A stretch of 64,000 nt of DNA, taken from Alnus glutinosa. Its lineage: Eukaryota > Streptophyta > Magnoliopsida > Fagales > Betulaceae. A program made the position numbers and the translations under genes. Of the stretch, positions 11,993-23,317 are shown one piece after another (position 1 is the first letter of the stretch; each line of letters opens with the position of its first letter). The notes beneath the pieces were generated by a model. It saw only the letters and a program-made list of their open reading frames with translations. It ran no database searches and had not been told where the DNA came from. Where the stretch lies: the NCBI RefSeq assembly GCF_958979055.1, contig NC_084896.1:3720001-3784000 (forward strand). Direction: 5' to 3'.

Positions 11993-12026
11993 AGAGAATC
12001 CATTGAGGATACTCAATGGATTCTCT
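11993..12026. repeat. Perfect 15-bp inverted repeat
   Basis: AGAGAATCCATTGAG, a GATA spacer, then the exact complement. The arm resembles the termini of plant MITEs, so this may be two abutting element ends or a foldback excision product. Confidence 0.8.
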
Positions 12027-12229
12027 ACTACAAAAATTTCACCAAATTTTGGTGAAAGTTATCAAAACACCTCATGCATTAAACTCTTTACAGTTTCTCT
12101 AAAATGGTGAATGGCAAAAACTCTCTCTATAGTAACCCCCCGGCCAAATCATTTCTCTATTCATTTTTTAATTATTTTCTTTCTGTTTCTTGCCAAATTA
12201 TTGCAAAGGGAATTGATCCCCTTCAATTT

Positions 12230-12262
<33 letters not shown>

Positions 12263-12895
12263 ATATTTAAATAGTTAAAGTAGTTGCTACAAAACTAATA
12301 AAAATAAAATAATATTTAGTTAAAATAGAGAAAACTTTTAGAGAGTTTGATGTAGGAAATTAACTTTTTAAAAGTGATAATTAAACACAAAATCGCTTGT
12401 TTAGCCGAACAGATAGTCAGAAGTCAACGACAACAACTTTCATACCAGCTGGCTAACCTAAAGTGAATTCTTTCACTAAAATTTATTAAAATTTTAAAGA
12501 GTCTATTGAGGATGCCTAATGTGTGCGCGTGCATGCTACTTGGTGAGAGCAAGCCTTAAGCTTGGGTTGAGGCTACCTTTGTGCTGACGGGCCCTCAACT
12601 GGGCCCTCTAGACCTTTCTGCATGTGAGTATTCCAAATATGTTTAAATATTTTTCACAAACTTAATTTTAATCTATCCCCCGGCCAAGTCCCAACCAGCA
12701 AAGCAAATGTGCATGATAAGGAATTTTATTGAACTATGTATAATGTGTTGGTGCGTTTGGGTATCGAATATTTCGAATATGAATAATATTCTGAATCTGA
12801 TCACGGATTTCAAGGTAATGAAAATGTGTTTGGATGTTGAATATAATTTTAGATTCTTTTGAATATGTGTTTGGGTGTTGAATTTGAAAGATTGG

Positions 12896-13123
12896 AAAAA
12901 AGTGTTTTATAATAGTATAAAGTGATTGGAAATGATTGGATTGTATGAAAAGTTGTGTATAATGATTGGTATGGTAAAAAATAATAATAAAAAATATATG
13001 ACGGGTTTTAAAAAAGTGTTTTATAATAATATAAAATGATTGGAAATGATTGGATTGTATGAAAAGTTGTGTATAATGATTGGTATGATAAAGAATAATA
13101 ATAATAAATATATGATGGGTTTA
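12896..13123. repeat. 114-bp tandem duplication inside an AT-rich element
   Basis: Two diverged copies with period 114 bp. Both contain AAAAAAGTGTTTTATAAT and GATTGGATTGTATGAAAAG. The surrounding 12760-13230 has weak inverted ends built on GAATATGAATAATATTC, so a decayed MITE is possible. Confidence 0.6.
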
Positions 13124-14194
13124 TTCAAACTATTCAAACTTTATTCAAGTGACCCATGGGTTTTATTCAATTTGGATCCGGGTATGAGTTTTTGAACAAA
13201 AACCCGGTTCGAATATTGAATAATATTCATATTTACTTGTATAAAATCTCTGCATTATCTAGTAGTATATAAGTTATTATTTTATTAAAAAAATTTAAGA
13301 TAATAATGATAGTGGTATTTTGTCACGTTGTCCAAACAAATATGAACAAATTTCAAAGCTATGAATTAATTAGTGGGATACCATTTCTTATATATATATA
13401 TGGTGAGAAAGAAATGCTAATTAATTACTTGTTTTTATATATAACTGGGCCAACTTCATTTTCGAATATTCTTGGAATATTAATGCTAGCTAGGTTCATC
13501 AAGCCAAAATTCAGAGAAATGAGCTCACTATTTTAATATATTTTTGCTTTTCCCATGTACAGCTTTATTGTTGTATTTTGTTATGAAAACTTTTTGTTTT
13601 TATGATGTTTGTTTGTTGTCTTTTGTTTTCTACTTTCAAAGACAAATACATTAATTAACAAATTAACTCAAAATATAAGACTGTTAATTAAATGGAGGGA
13701 TGCCCCTCTCCACGTACGTGCTTTTAATTGAAAGCACATTGCCGAAACACCTCGGCTTGCCTTGCTAACATGGTTTTTAAGCGTTACTCCGATGACCGGT
13801 CTTTATTTTCTTCCTCCTCATCAATGGAGGTGAGGCGATCGATATATTGCCCCTCATTTTATGGGTTGAGACATTAGAGAATTGAACAACAATTTGAGTG
13901 ATTGCGTGTGTTAATAGCAAGTGATAATCGCTCTCACTTTGTGTTTTCTAGTTTTCTTAGGCTGAGAGTTTTGTGAGTATTAAGTGAGATACTGTTTTAT
14001 TCCGCTCTGCTAGTATATTTTTCAAACAAAAACACTCGTCAAAATATAAAAACAGTTTTTATATTTATATCAAGACAGAATATTTATGCAAAAAAAAAAA
14101 AAGATATTTCCTCTTTCTAACTTTAAGGAATACGATTTTTTCTTAATTAAGCTTAAACTTTTTTCTTTTGTTCTTAACTAGGCTACAAATGGAC

Positions 14195-14567
14195 TAATAG
14201 GAACTTACGATGATTTGAACAGAAATGAAGATATTTGATAGATAGTGAATCCACTTAGGGTGGGAAACAAACCACAAATGACAAAGTCACTACAATAATC
14301 AATGCATAAACTACATGCTAAGCTGTTCTCTTATACTAGAGCTACCACTAAGTTACTGCCATATAACTACCCAATAAGTTAAATGCCCACTACTAACGAT
14401 CATGCAATCCTCCACTAGGATTGCATGTAACTGCACTCTCCTGCATCTCCACTTTGTAGCCACGTTCTAGTGGGATCTTCGCACTTGCTGGCAGCTCCTC
14501 ATGCAAGGCCATGTATTGTGGGTTGGGGTGAGGTGGCCAAGTGGTCCGTCGTGGCAGCATGCTATCA
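14195..14567 (-). repeat. 3' LTR of the Reina-like element
   Basis: On the minus strand it runs from TGATAGC to CCTATTA; the terminal CA has mutated to TA. It aligns without gaps to the copy at 19020-19392. The end of the polyprotein reading frame lies inside it. Confidence 0.92.
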
Positions 14568-16160
14568 TTCGCCCGCCCTTGAAGAATATCCTTGTCCGCA
14601 AGGTGAATTGTTGAGAATTGTTGCTGGAGGTGTTTAGTGTCTTCCCAAGTGGCATCTTCGAGGGTTAGGTGTTTCCATTGGACCAAAGCTTCAGTGATAA
14701 ATTTAGAACCCTTCTTGACCCAACGGTAGTCAAGGATTTGGAGTGGTTCAATAAGTGGCCCGGTGTCTTCTGAAAAGGGAGGCAATGAGGAGGATATGGA
14801 GGGATCCTCTCCGAGCTTTTTCTTGAGCAGTGAAACATGGAAGACATCATGAACCTTTGACTCTTCTGGCAATGCCAATTGATATGGAACTGGACCAATT
14901 TCTGCTTTGATCTGGAATGGGCCAAAGTACTTGTTGGCAAGTTTCTGATGAGCTCGGCGAAAGACACTGTGTTGACGATATGGCTGAAGTTTTAAGTACA
15001 CCAATCTCCCACTTGGAACTTCACTTCTTGGCGTTTGACATCAACGTACTGTTTCATGCGATTGTTGGATTGAATCAAATGGGATTTCAACTCACGGAGT
15101 AAGGTATCCCGAGCTTGCAAGGTGCAGTCAACTTCACTTACAAGTGACGCTCCAACCAAATAATTAACTAATCGTGGTGGGGCTCGGCCATAGAGACCTT
15201 GGAAAGGTGTTGTCCTTGTCGATTGGTGGAAATTAGTGTTATACCAATATTCAGCCCAAGCTAGAAAAGACTCCCAACTTCTGGGATGCTGGCTCGTGAA
15301 GCGATGTAAGTATTGCTCGAGGCAACGGTTAACCACTTCGGTTTGGCCGTCCGTTTGAGGATGTTATGCCGAACTAATCTTTAATTCGGTGCCTTGTAGC
15401 TTGAAAAATTCTTTCCAGAAGGAACTGAGAAAAATGGGATCCCAATCGCTCACCAAGGATCGTGGGACACCATGTAGCTTCATAACGCCTGAGATGAAGA
15501 CTTCAGCAATGGATTTAGCTGAATATGGATGGCACAGCGCAAAGAAGTGTCCATATTTTGTTAGGCGATCCACCACTACCAAAATGGAATTGTTGCTTGC
15601 AGACATTGGGAGGCCATCAATGAAATCCAAGCTAATATCCTCTCATACTTGCGTTGGACCGGTAGCGGCTGTAGCAGCCTCGCAGGGGTTCGGGCCTCAT
15701 GTTTATTCCTTTGACAAACGTCGCATGCTGTGACAAAGGCATGAACATCACTTTTCATGGCAACCCAAAAAAAAATTTGTGCTAACCTTTTGAGAGTCCT
15801 CAGGATACCAGAGTGGCCTGCAAACTTGGAGGAATGGAATTCCTTACGAATTTCCTGTTTAAGAGGTGATGTTGGGGGAATGACAATGCGCCCCTTGAAG
15901 ATCATAATCCCATCCTGAACTTTGTAATGAGGCACGGCAGCTGGGTTATGCTGCAATTTGTGGTGTAGTTTAAGCATGTACGGGTTAGTGTCGTTGATCA
16001 TCTTGAGGTCCTCCCATAAACTGAATTGGGGCCCAGAAATTCCAGCCAAAGTCGAGCCTGTGATGGACAGCAGCAAGGGGCTGTGGGGCATTCGAGACAT
16101 GGCATCGGCAGCTGCATTCATGCGACCCGGACAATAAGACAATGTCGTAGTCATATCCAA
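14393..16160 (-). pseudogene. Integrase and chromodomain segment of the Reina-like pol
   Basis: Minus-strand reading. The HHCC zinc-binding region (HSGILRTLKR, CDVCQRNKHEA) is followed by the integrase core (MDFIDGLP, VVDRLTKYGHFF, HGVPRSLVSDWDPIF). After TDGQTEVVNRCLEQYLHRF comes the C-terminal region and a chromodomain (ALVQWKHLTLEDATWEDT). A stop replaces the Tyr of the SAYHPQTDG motif near 15362, frame changes occur near 15630 and 15000, and SDRDP has become SDWDP. The last frame reads 58 codons into the 3' LTR. The product is non-functional. Confidence 0.85.
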
Positions 16161-17361
16161 CTAGGTTTAAGACCCACTTTTGCTGCTCGAGAGTGATGAT
16201 GCGCTGCTCTAGCAGGAATTTGAGGCTCTTTTGGTCCGTTTGTATCTAAAATTTTCGACCAAGCAGATATGGTCGCCACGTTTTCATGGCCTCCATGACA
16301 GCAAGCATCTCCTTGGCATAGATTGCCCATGCTCGTTTGGAAGGACCAAGTGCCTTGCTTAAAAACGCAATGGGCCGCCCATGGTCGCTTAAGATTGCCC
16401 CAATTCCAAAATCGGATGCATCCGTCTCCACAATGAACAAGGCGGCAAAATCAGGCAAGGCCAAAACTAGTGTCGTGACCATGGCATTTTTCAACTTGTC
16501 GAAAGCTACTGCAGCTACATGGGTCCAACCGAAGTTACCTTTCTTGAGGAGTTCTGTCAAAGGAGCGGCAATTGGCCCATAATCGCGCACGAATTGGCGA
16601 TAATACCCAGTTAGGCCGAGAAATCCCGGTAGTTCTGTAATTGTTTTGGGTGGCGGCCACGATTGCATGACTTCGATCTTACGATTATCAACTCTTACTC
16701 CCTCTTGATAAATGATATGCTCGAAGTAGTCTACCTCACGAGCTCCAAATATGCATTTGGAGGGTTTTACATAAAACTTCTGCTCACTTAGTATTTTGAA
16801 AACCCTTCGAAGGTGTTCTATATGCTCATTCCATTGTTTACTGTACATAAGGATATCTTCAAAGAATACTAAAAGAAATTTTCGTAGATATGGATGGAAT
16901 ACCTCATTCATGGCTGCCTGGAACGTAGATGGAGCATTGTACAGACCAAATGGCATCACGACATATTCGTAGTGTCCGCTATGAGTTCTGAATGCTGTCT
17001 TGTATATATCATCGAGGTGGACCCTGATTTGGTGATACCCGACCCTCAAATCCAGTTTGGTGAAATGGATAGCCCCGTGCAGTTCGTCCAACATGTCATC
17101 CACCGTAGGAATTGGAAATTGGTCCTTGATGGTGACCACATTAAGGGTTCGGTAGTCGGTATAAAAATGCCATGAGCTGTCTTTCTTCTTCACCAAAAGT
17201 ATCGGGGATGAGAACGGGCTTGTGCTAGGCCGGATGAGTCCTGTAGATAGCATATCCATCACTTGGCATTCTATTTCATTTTTTTGGAAATGGGCATACC
17301 GATAGGGTCGAACATTGATGGGTACACTCTCTGCCTGTAGGGGAATCTTATGATCAAAGAT
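16161..17361 (-). pseudogene. Reverse transcriptase and RNase H segment of the Reina-like pol
   Basis: An open stretch of 338 codons (17262-16246) carries the Ty3-type reverse transcriptase: RPSTSPFSSPILLVKKKD, FYTDYRTLN, FPIPTVDDMLDEL, LDLRVGYHQIR, MPFGLYNAPSTFQ. RNase H follows (VETDASDFGIGAILS). The catalytic motif reads FFEDILMYS where the family has FxDD, so the first metal-binding Asp is Glu. A TGA just before position 17361 separates it from the protease frame. The remains of RNase H continue below 16246 behind a stop. Confidence 0.88.
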
Positions 17362-18998
17362 TCATGAGGGAGGAATGTTTTCTGGTTCTTCAAGCAGGTG
17401 CTGGAATTCTTTAAGCAAGCTCTGGATATCATGTGGTAGAGGGTCCGCATTTGTTGATTTAGCCTCGGGTATCACAACGAACAGCTCCCCTCCTCCTTGC
17501 ACTTCTCGGTCCATAGCTTGGATTTTTATCTCTTGGGTAGGCTGTATAGGCTGGGCTGTTATTTTGATGGTCCAATTCTCCCACTGGAAACTCATGGTCA
17601 TATTTTTCCAATCACATACTACTGGTCCCAAATTTTCTAACCATTGAATTCCAAGTACTATGTATATCCCATGCAAGGATAAGGAATACAAGGTTGTGGA
17701 AAATTGGAAGTCTTGTATGGAGATTAGTACATTGGCATACCTTTTAGTGCACCGGAGCTTTTCGCCATTTGCTACCTTGACTGTGAATTCCTGTGTTGGT
17801 GTCATTGCGAGTTGGAGTGCATGGGCTATTTTGTGGTCCACAAAGTTGTGGGTAGAGCCACTGTTGATAAGGATCACCAAGGTCCTTCTACCAATGGCAG
17901 CCTTGATCCTTATAGTTTTTGGACCATTGCAGCCAGCAATAGCATGAAGGGAGATTAGCGGTTCTTCTTCCTCAATTCCTCTGCCTTCTTCGGTAGTCTC
18001 CACGAAATCTACCAGTTCATCGTCGTCCTCAACGATATAAGCTTCAATGAGGAAGGCTTGTGGCTTTTGACACCGATGGCCGGGAGTGAACTTTTCATTG
18101 CACCCAAAACATAACCCTTTCTCCCTACATTGCTTCATCTCCTCCCAAGATAACTTCTTGGCAGCCCTAGAAGAGTATGTTCTGGTGGCAGGAACACTGG
18201 ACGTTGTGGCAGATTGCCCAGTTGATTTTGCATAAAACTGGTGTACTGTGGCCGGTATCCATCACTTCGTTGAGTCTTTTTGTTCTTTGAAATGTTTTCG
18301 TCCCTCATGCGGGCCAATTCGATGGCGTCACGAAGGGTCTTGGGCTTGAACATACGCACGGCAGAAACAATGTCTGATTTCAGTCCACCAAGGAATGCTC
18401 CGACTAATGCCTTTTGGCGCCAGCCTTCCACACGGTTTGTTAGGCGCTCGAACTCCTGCTGATAGTCTAGCAAGGTGCCGGTTTGTTGTATCTTAGTGAG
18501 GGCTTCATCATAGTCTTCAACTTCAGTAGGGCCAAAACAAACCAACAACTCCTACTCAAAAACTTCCCATGAAATGGCCACTTGTTCTTCCCTGTACATT
18601 CGCTGCACCCACTGCCACCATTGGTTAGCCTCATTTTCAAGATGAAAAGCTGCTAACGATACTTTTTGCTCCTCCGGAATTTGTTTGTAATCAAAGTATT
18701 AGACTAATCGGTTGAGCCACACGTTGGGGTCATCCCTCGAGTATCGGGGAAATTCCAACTTAGTGAAACCACCCGATCCTTTAGAACCATTTGGGTGTCC
18801 GGAGTTGTGATGTCTGTGACCCTGAAACGGTCCTTTGTCTTTGACTGCAGATGACTCACCTTGATCAAGGCTTTTGGAGAGTAATTCCTTAATCTCGGCA
18901 AAGCTGGCTTGGGAGTCAGTGTTCATATTCTACATTCCTTCCTTCATCTCCTGTATTTCAAGTTCCAACTTCTCAATGCGATCCTTGTTGGTAGCCAT
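17362..18998 (-). pseudogene. gag and protease segment of the Reina-like element
   Basis: The gag start is the ATG read at 18998-18996, just after the primer site. The frame is interrupted by stops near 18930, 18699 and 18550. Gag ends in the zinc knuckle CFGCNEKFTPGHRC (CX2CX4HX4C pattern). It leads into the aspartic protease, whose active-site motif reads INSGSTHNFVDH where LDSGATHNF is usual; the catalytic Asp is Asn. Both changes show loss of function. Confidence 0.85.
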
Positions 18999-19003
18999 AA
19001 CTT

Positions 19004-19016
19004 GGCTCTGATACCA
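19004..19016 (-). promoter_or_regulatory. Primer-binding site (initiator-Met tRNA)
   Basis: On the minus strand TGGTATCAGAGCC, complementary to the 3' end of plant initiator-Met tRNA, lies three bases inside the 5' LTR edge. Confidence 0.85.
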
Positions 19017-19019
19017 AAT

Positions 19020-19392
19020 TGATAGGAACTCATGATGATTTGAACAGAAATGAAGATATTTGATAGATAGTGAATCCACTTAGGGTGGGATACAAACCTC
19101 AAATGGCAAAGTCACTACAATAATCAATGCATAAACTACATGCTAAGCCATTCTCTTATACTAGAGCTACCACTAAGTTATTGCCATATAACTACCCACT
19201 AAGTTAATTGCCCACTACTAACGATCATGCAATCCTCCACTAGGATTGCATGTAACTGCACTCCCTTGCATCTCCACTTTCTAGCCACGTTCTAGTGGGA
19301 TCTTCGCATTTGCTGGTAGCTCCTCATGCAAGGCCATGTATCGTGGGTTGGGGTGAGGTGGCCGAGTGGTCCGTCATGGCAGCATGTTATCA
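19020..19392 (-). repeat. 5' LTR of the Reina-like element
   Basis: 373 bp, with TG...CA ends on the minus strand, flanked by TGGAC. It lies next to the primer-binding site, which fixes the element orientation. Confidence 0.92.
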
Positions 19393-19454
19393 TGGACTAT
19401 CCCAATTAATTAATTTTCTTGCAGGTTTTCATTGGCTTTTGCCTGTGATTGCGA

Positions 19455-19463
19455 CTATATATA
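19455..19463 (+). promoter_or_regulatory. Candidate TATA box of amidase copy A1
   Basis: TATATATAA lies about 91 bp before the A1 start codon and about 60 bp after the end of the Reina-like element. The insertion thus separates the core promoter from the native upstream region. Confidence 0.45.
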
Positions 19464-19553
19464 ATAGGACCATTAATTCTAATGGAATCCAAACCGAAGT
19501 TCAAAACTGAAATTTTGACGAGTCGACTCAGTGAGCCAGAATTGCAATACTGC

Positions 19554-22500
19554 ATGGCCACCAATGGCAGCTCTCCTTCGGGCTTGTCTCTCTTCTCATC
19601 ATTGCTTCTGATTCCCCTAGCCATATTATCATCTGGCTCACACATCATCACGGGCTATGGCTTCTCAATCAGAGAGGCAACTATTGGCGACCTCCAACTC
19701 GCTTTCGAGCAAAACCAACTCACCTTGAGACAACTGGTTGAGTTCTACATTAGAGAGATCCGGAGACTCAACTCGGTCTTCAATGGGGTCATAGAGGTGA
19801 ACCCGGACGCTCTATACCAAGCCGATAAGGCTGACCACGAGCGCAAGGCCAAGGCGTGCACTCCTGGCTCACTCTCTGGGTTGCATGGCATTCCTATCTT
19901 GCTCAAGGATAACATTGGAACAAAGGATAAGCTGAACACCACAGCTGGCTCGTTCGCGCTGCTTGGCTCGGTTGTGCCTCGGGATGCAGGTGTGGTGACC
20001 AAGTTGAGAAAAGCCGGTGCCATCATAATGGGGAAGGCTAGCTTGAGTGAATGAGCTAATTTTAGGTCGCTCAATGCACCCAATGGTTGGAGTGCTAGAG
20101 GTGGCTCCGGCAAGGTAACTAACATTATTTATTTTTTAATTAACTATTTGCTTTATTGATGCGAAATTAGAAGGATATGGTTGAAGAATCTAATTCATTT
20201 AATTAAATAGGTTTGTTAGATTTGAATTATATAATTATATATTCGTGTTTAGACATTACTCAAACTCAACAAGTGACACTAGAGTTGACAATTTTTGACA
20301 TGATTCATGAACGCGACAAGTGAACACCAAACAATGTAACCGTAATCTATAATATAACTGGGCCCAAAATTTTATGTACAAATATGTAGCAATATTTGAA
20401 TCTCATAATTAATAACAGTTGATATAGTTTTAAGTAGTTTTTTTTTTTTAAAAAAAATTTGTGCAGAATCCTTACGTGTTATCAGCATATCCTTGTGGGT
20501 CAAGTAGTGGGTCAGCAATATCAGTAGCGGCAAATTGGGTGGCAGTGGCGGTTGGGACCGAGACTGATGGGTCAATCCTATGTCCTGCCAGTTTTAACTC
20601 GATAGTAGGCATCAAGCCAACCGTTGGGCTGACCAGCCGAGCAGGGTCATCCCATTGTCTCCTAGACAAGACACTATTGGGTGGGTGATATATGGTAAAT
20701 CAATATTTCCTTTTGTCAGGATATAAAATGCTCAGTGCTTGATGAAACATTGAAATGATCTTTACCACTGATTCACCATTCTCTATTTGATGGGTAATTA
20801 CCTTTTCCCCCCATTAACTATCAACTTTTGCGTAAAGCCCCCACAAACTACCAACTCGACCAAAATAGAGTATTCAACTACCAAAGACAACCCTTTTCCC
20901 CCATTCCGTCAATCAGATGGGTTAAAACAAACGGCCAACGGGTCACCTGACCGTTACATGCCGTTTTACCCTCATTTTCTTTCTCTTTTCCTCTCATGAA
21001 CAACCACCATCTTCCAACATGCCCCCATGTAAAACAGCAAGTGACGGTCACGTGACCCGTTGACCGTTTGTTTTAACCCCTCTGACTGACAAAAGGGGGG
21101 AAAAGAGTTGTCTTTGGTAGTTGAATGCTCTATTTTGGTCGAGTTGGTAGTTTGTGAGGGTTTTGCGCAAAAGTTGGTAGTTCATGGGGGGAAAAGGTAA
21201 TTACCCCATATTTGATTGATTCACCATATCATGTTCATGAAGCTTTTCGCTGGATTAAAATGTAACAGGCCCATCAGCAGGACAATATCAGATGCTGTTT
21301 ATGTTCTTGATGCCATTGTAGGTTTCGACTACAATGATGAAGCAACAAGGGATGCATTAAACTATATTCCACGCGGTGGCTATAAGCAATTTTTGAATCC
21401 TTATAGGCTCAAAGGGAAGAGATTGGGAATAGTAAGGAATCCTTTCTACACTTCTGGCAGTGGATCTATCCAAGCTAAAGCTTTTGCGTATCATTTCCAG
21501 ACTCTAAGGTAAGAGATGAACACATGAAGTTAGAGATGAGTTCAATGGCTCAATCAAATGTGCCATAAATCTTTTTTTTTTTTTTTTTTTTTTTTTTGCT
21601 TTCTGCTATATATAAAGGCAAGGAGGTGCAGTTTTGATAGACAACTTGGAAATAGCCAACATTGATGTTATCTTGAATGCCGCATTGAGTGGGGAGGCAA
21701 CTGCATTGCTAGCTGAATTCAAACTTTCCTTGAATGCCTATCTAAAAGAGTTGGTGGCTTCCCCAGTGCGAACCTTGGCGGATGTGATAGCCTTCAACCA
21801 GAAGTTCTCAGATTTGGTAAGTGTATCTACAAAGGTTTCTTTTATTTTAACATGACCCGCAAACTCAACATGCAACTAGTGGAATAGGATTTGACCTGTT
21901 TATTTTAATGAATTGGGTTAGAATTGACCTGTATATATAGTCTTATACTCATATTATGTTTCAAAACGACCTAAATTCAATATGAAATTAGAAAGTTATA
22001 ATTGAGAGATCTGGCTCATTTAATTAAAATGGGCCGAACTAAGATTGACTTATATAGTCATGTACACATGTCTCAATACAAATCGAACCCGACACGCAAA
22101 TACAAATTGCCACTCCTAATATATTCCAGCCATGAACATGGCCTCTTCCTCCTCCTCCTTCTTCTTCTTCTCTTCTCTCTCTTTCTATTCTTTTTTTTTC
22201 TTTTTTTTATGTGACTACTTGACTTGAATGGCCATTGCAGGAAATGATTAAAGAATTTGGCCAAGATATATTTCTGGCAGCCCAGGCCACAAATGGAATT
22301 GGCAACAAAGAGAAGGCAGCATTGCTTAATTTGGCAAAGTTGTCCAGAGATGGATTTGAGAAGATGATGAGAGACATGTTAGATGCATTGGTGACTCCTG
22401 GTGCAGTTGCTGCTCTTGTTCTTGCAATTGGAGGATTCCCTGCAATTAGTGTCCCAGCAGGATAGTGTCCCAGCAGGATATGATAATAAGGGGGTGCCTT

Positions 22501-22610
22501 TTGGCATATCTTTTGGAGGACTAAAGGGCTCAGAGCCAAAGCTGATTGGGATCGCATATGGTTTTGAGCAAGCTACTAAGATTAGGAAGCCTCCTTCATT
22601 TAAACCATGA
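19554..22610 (+). pseudogene. Amidase-signature family gene, copy A1 (broken)
   Basis: The five-exon layout matches the intact copies: 19554-20114, 20467-20680, 21269-21508, 21618-21816, 22241-22610. It belongs to the A1/A4/A5 subtype (signal peptide from MATNGSSPSGLSLFSS; REAT start of the domain; LLKDNIGTKDKLNTT). There are three disabling lesions. The Trp codon of the conserved LSEW is TGA at 20052-20054. Exon 2 is 214 bp instead of 215, with one base lost in the RAGVIP region near 20645. In exon 5 the 16-bp AGTGTCCCAGCAGGAT is duplicated (22448-22463, 22464-22479), shifting the frame. Splice sites and catalytic Ser codons are still present, so decay looks recent. Intron 2 hosts a MITE. 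Confidence 0.92.
20791..21208. mobile_element. Long-TIR MITE in intron 2 of A1
   Basis: A 418-bp element with inverted arms of nearly 200 bp. The left end TGGGTAATTACCTTTTCCCC matches the complement of the right end almost base for base, and the similarity runs through the ACTACCAACTCGACC and CAACTACCAAAGACAA blocks. The flanks carry a 7-8 bp duplication (TATTTGA). No coding capacity is seen. It is hAT-like or Mutator-like; the TSD length is not decisive. Confidence 0.85.
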
Positions 22611-23158
22611 AGCTAGATCTTAAATACCCTTTATTCACAGTCCAAGAACTTGTATTAGTACCTCTTAATCATTTAGTTTGGTTAAACTTGTATCTTGTGA
22701 TCTGGTGATTGAACTATATCAATTATAAGCAGTAATCATGCAAGTACTAACACATGATCTTTTGGGGCAGATTATGCACATTAAGGGAAGAATCTTTTAA
22801 TTAATTGGGTGAAAGCTTTCCCAAGTGCAGAATTTTCCGTTCAACTTAACAAAAAAACGTTAACGCGCGGATCCACAACATGAAAGTTGTGTAGTTTAAA
22901 GGTGTGTTAGTTTTAGGGTAAATGTAGTTTGCTTATTGCTTAATTAGGGTAACTACATTTACACTCTCTATTACCATTTTTTTTTTTTTTGCAATGTGTA
23001 TCGTTCTGACATTGGTTCCCTTCCGCGATCCAAATTAAAATGACAAAAACATATATAGTTTATGATACAAGTGAAAATATTTGCGGATAATAACCGTTTG
23101 CATATGTTATCCACATAATCTGCATATGCAAATGTGGATGCATACCCGTGTGTATATA
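22611..23158. other. Intergenic spacer downstream of A1
   Basis: AT-rich 3' flank of A1. From about 23080 it enters a stretch rich in GCGGATAATAACCG and CATATGC words, related to the repeat at 2888-3617. Confidence 0.4.
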
Positions 23159-23209
<51 letters not shown>

Positions 23210-23286
23210 GAATTAATTAAAATGACTTTGTTTTGGTGTTATCTTATATGCATGAAGCGGTTTTTCAATATTTGTTTCCCTTACTA

Positions 23287-23317
<31 letters not shown>

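Larger units (their letters stand above)
10344..14189. other. AT-rich intergenic region
   Basis: No convincing gene. The short open frames at 11382-11618, 11725-11913 and 13306-13536 show no recognisable domain or coding bias. The region holds the palindrome at 11993, the tandem duplication at 12896 and several A/T homopolymers. Confidence 0.4.
14195..19392 (-). mobile_element. Complete Ty3/gypsy chromovirus (Reina-like), decayed
   Basis: A 5,198-bp LTR retrotransposon on the minus strand, bounded by 373-bp LTRs and a perfect 5-bp target duplication TGGAC (14190-14194 and 19393-19397). The primer-binding site matches initiator-Met tRNA. The domain order is gag with CCHC zinc knuckle, aspartic protease, reverse transcriptase, RNase H, HHCC integrase and chromodomain. 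The small LTRs, total size and C-terminal chromodomain fit the Reina group of plant chromoviruses; that assignment is inference. Several stop codons interrupt it. The two LTRs differ at about 20 of 373 positions by my count, so the insertion is not recent. It stops 161 bp before the start codon of amidase copy A1. Confidence 0.92.

Noticed and set aside
20372..20688. Minus-strand frames opposite A1 exon 2
   Set aside because: Shadows of the amidase exon. The same shadows occur opposite the matching exons of the other copies.
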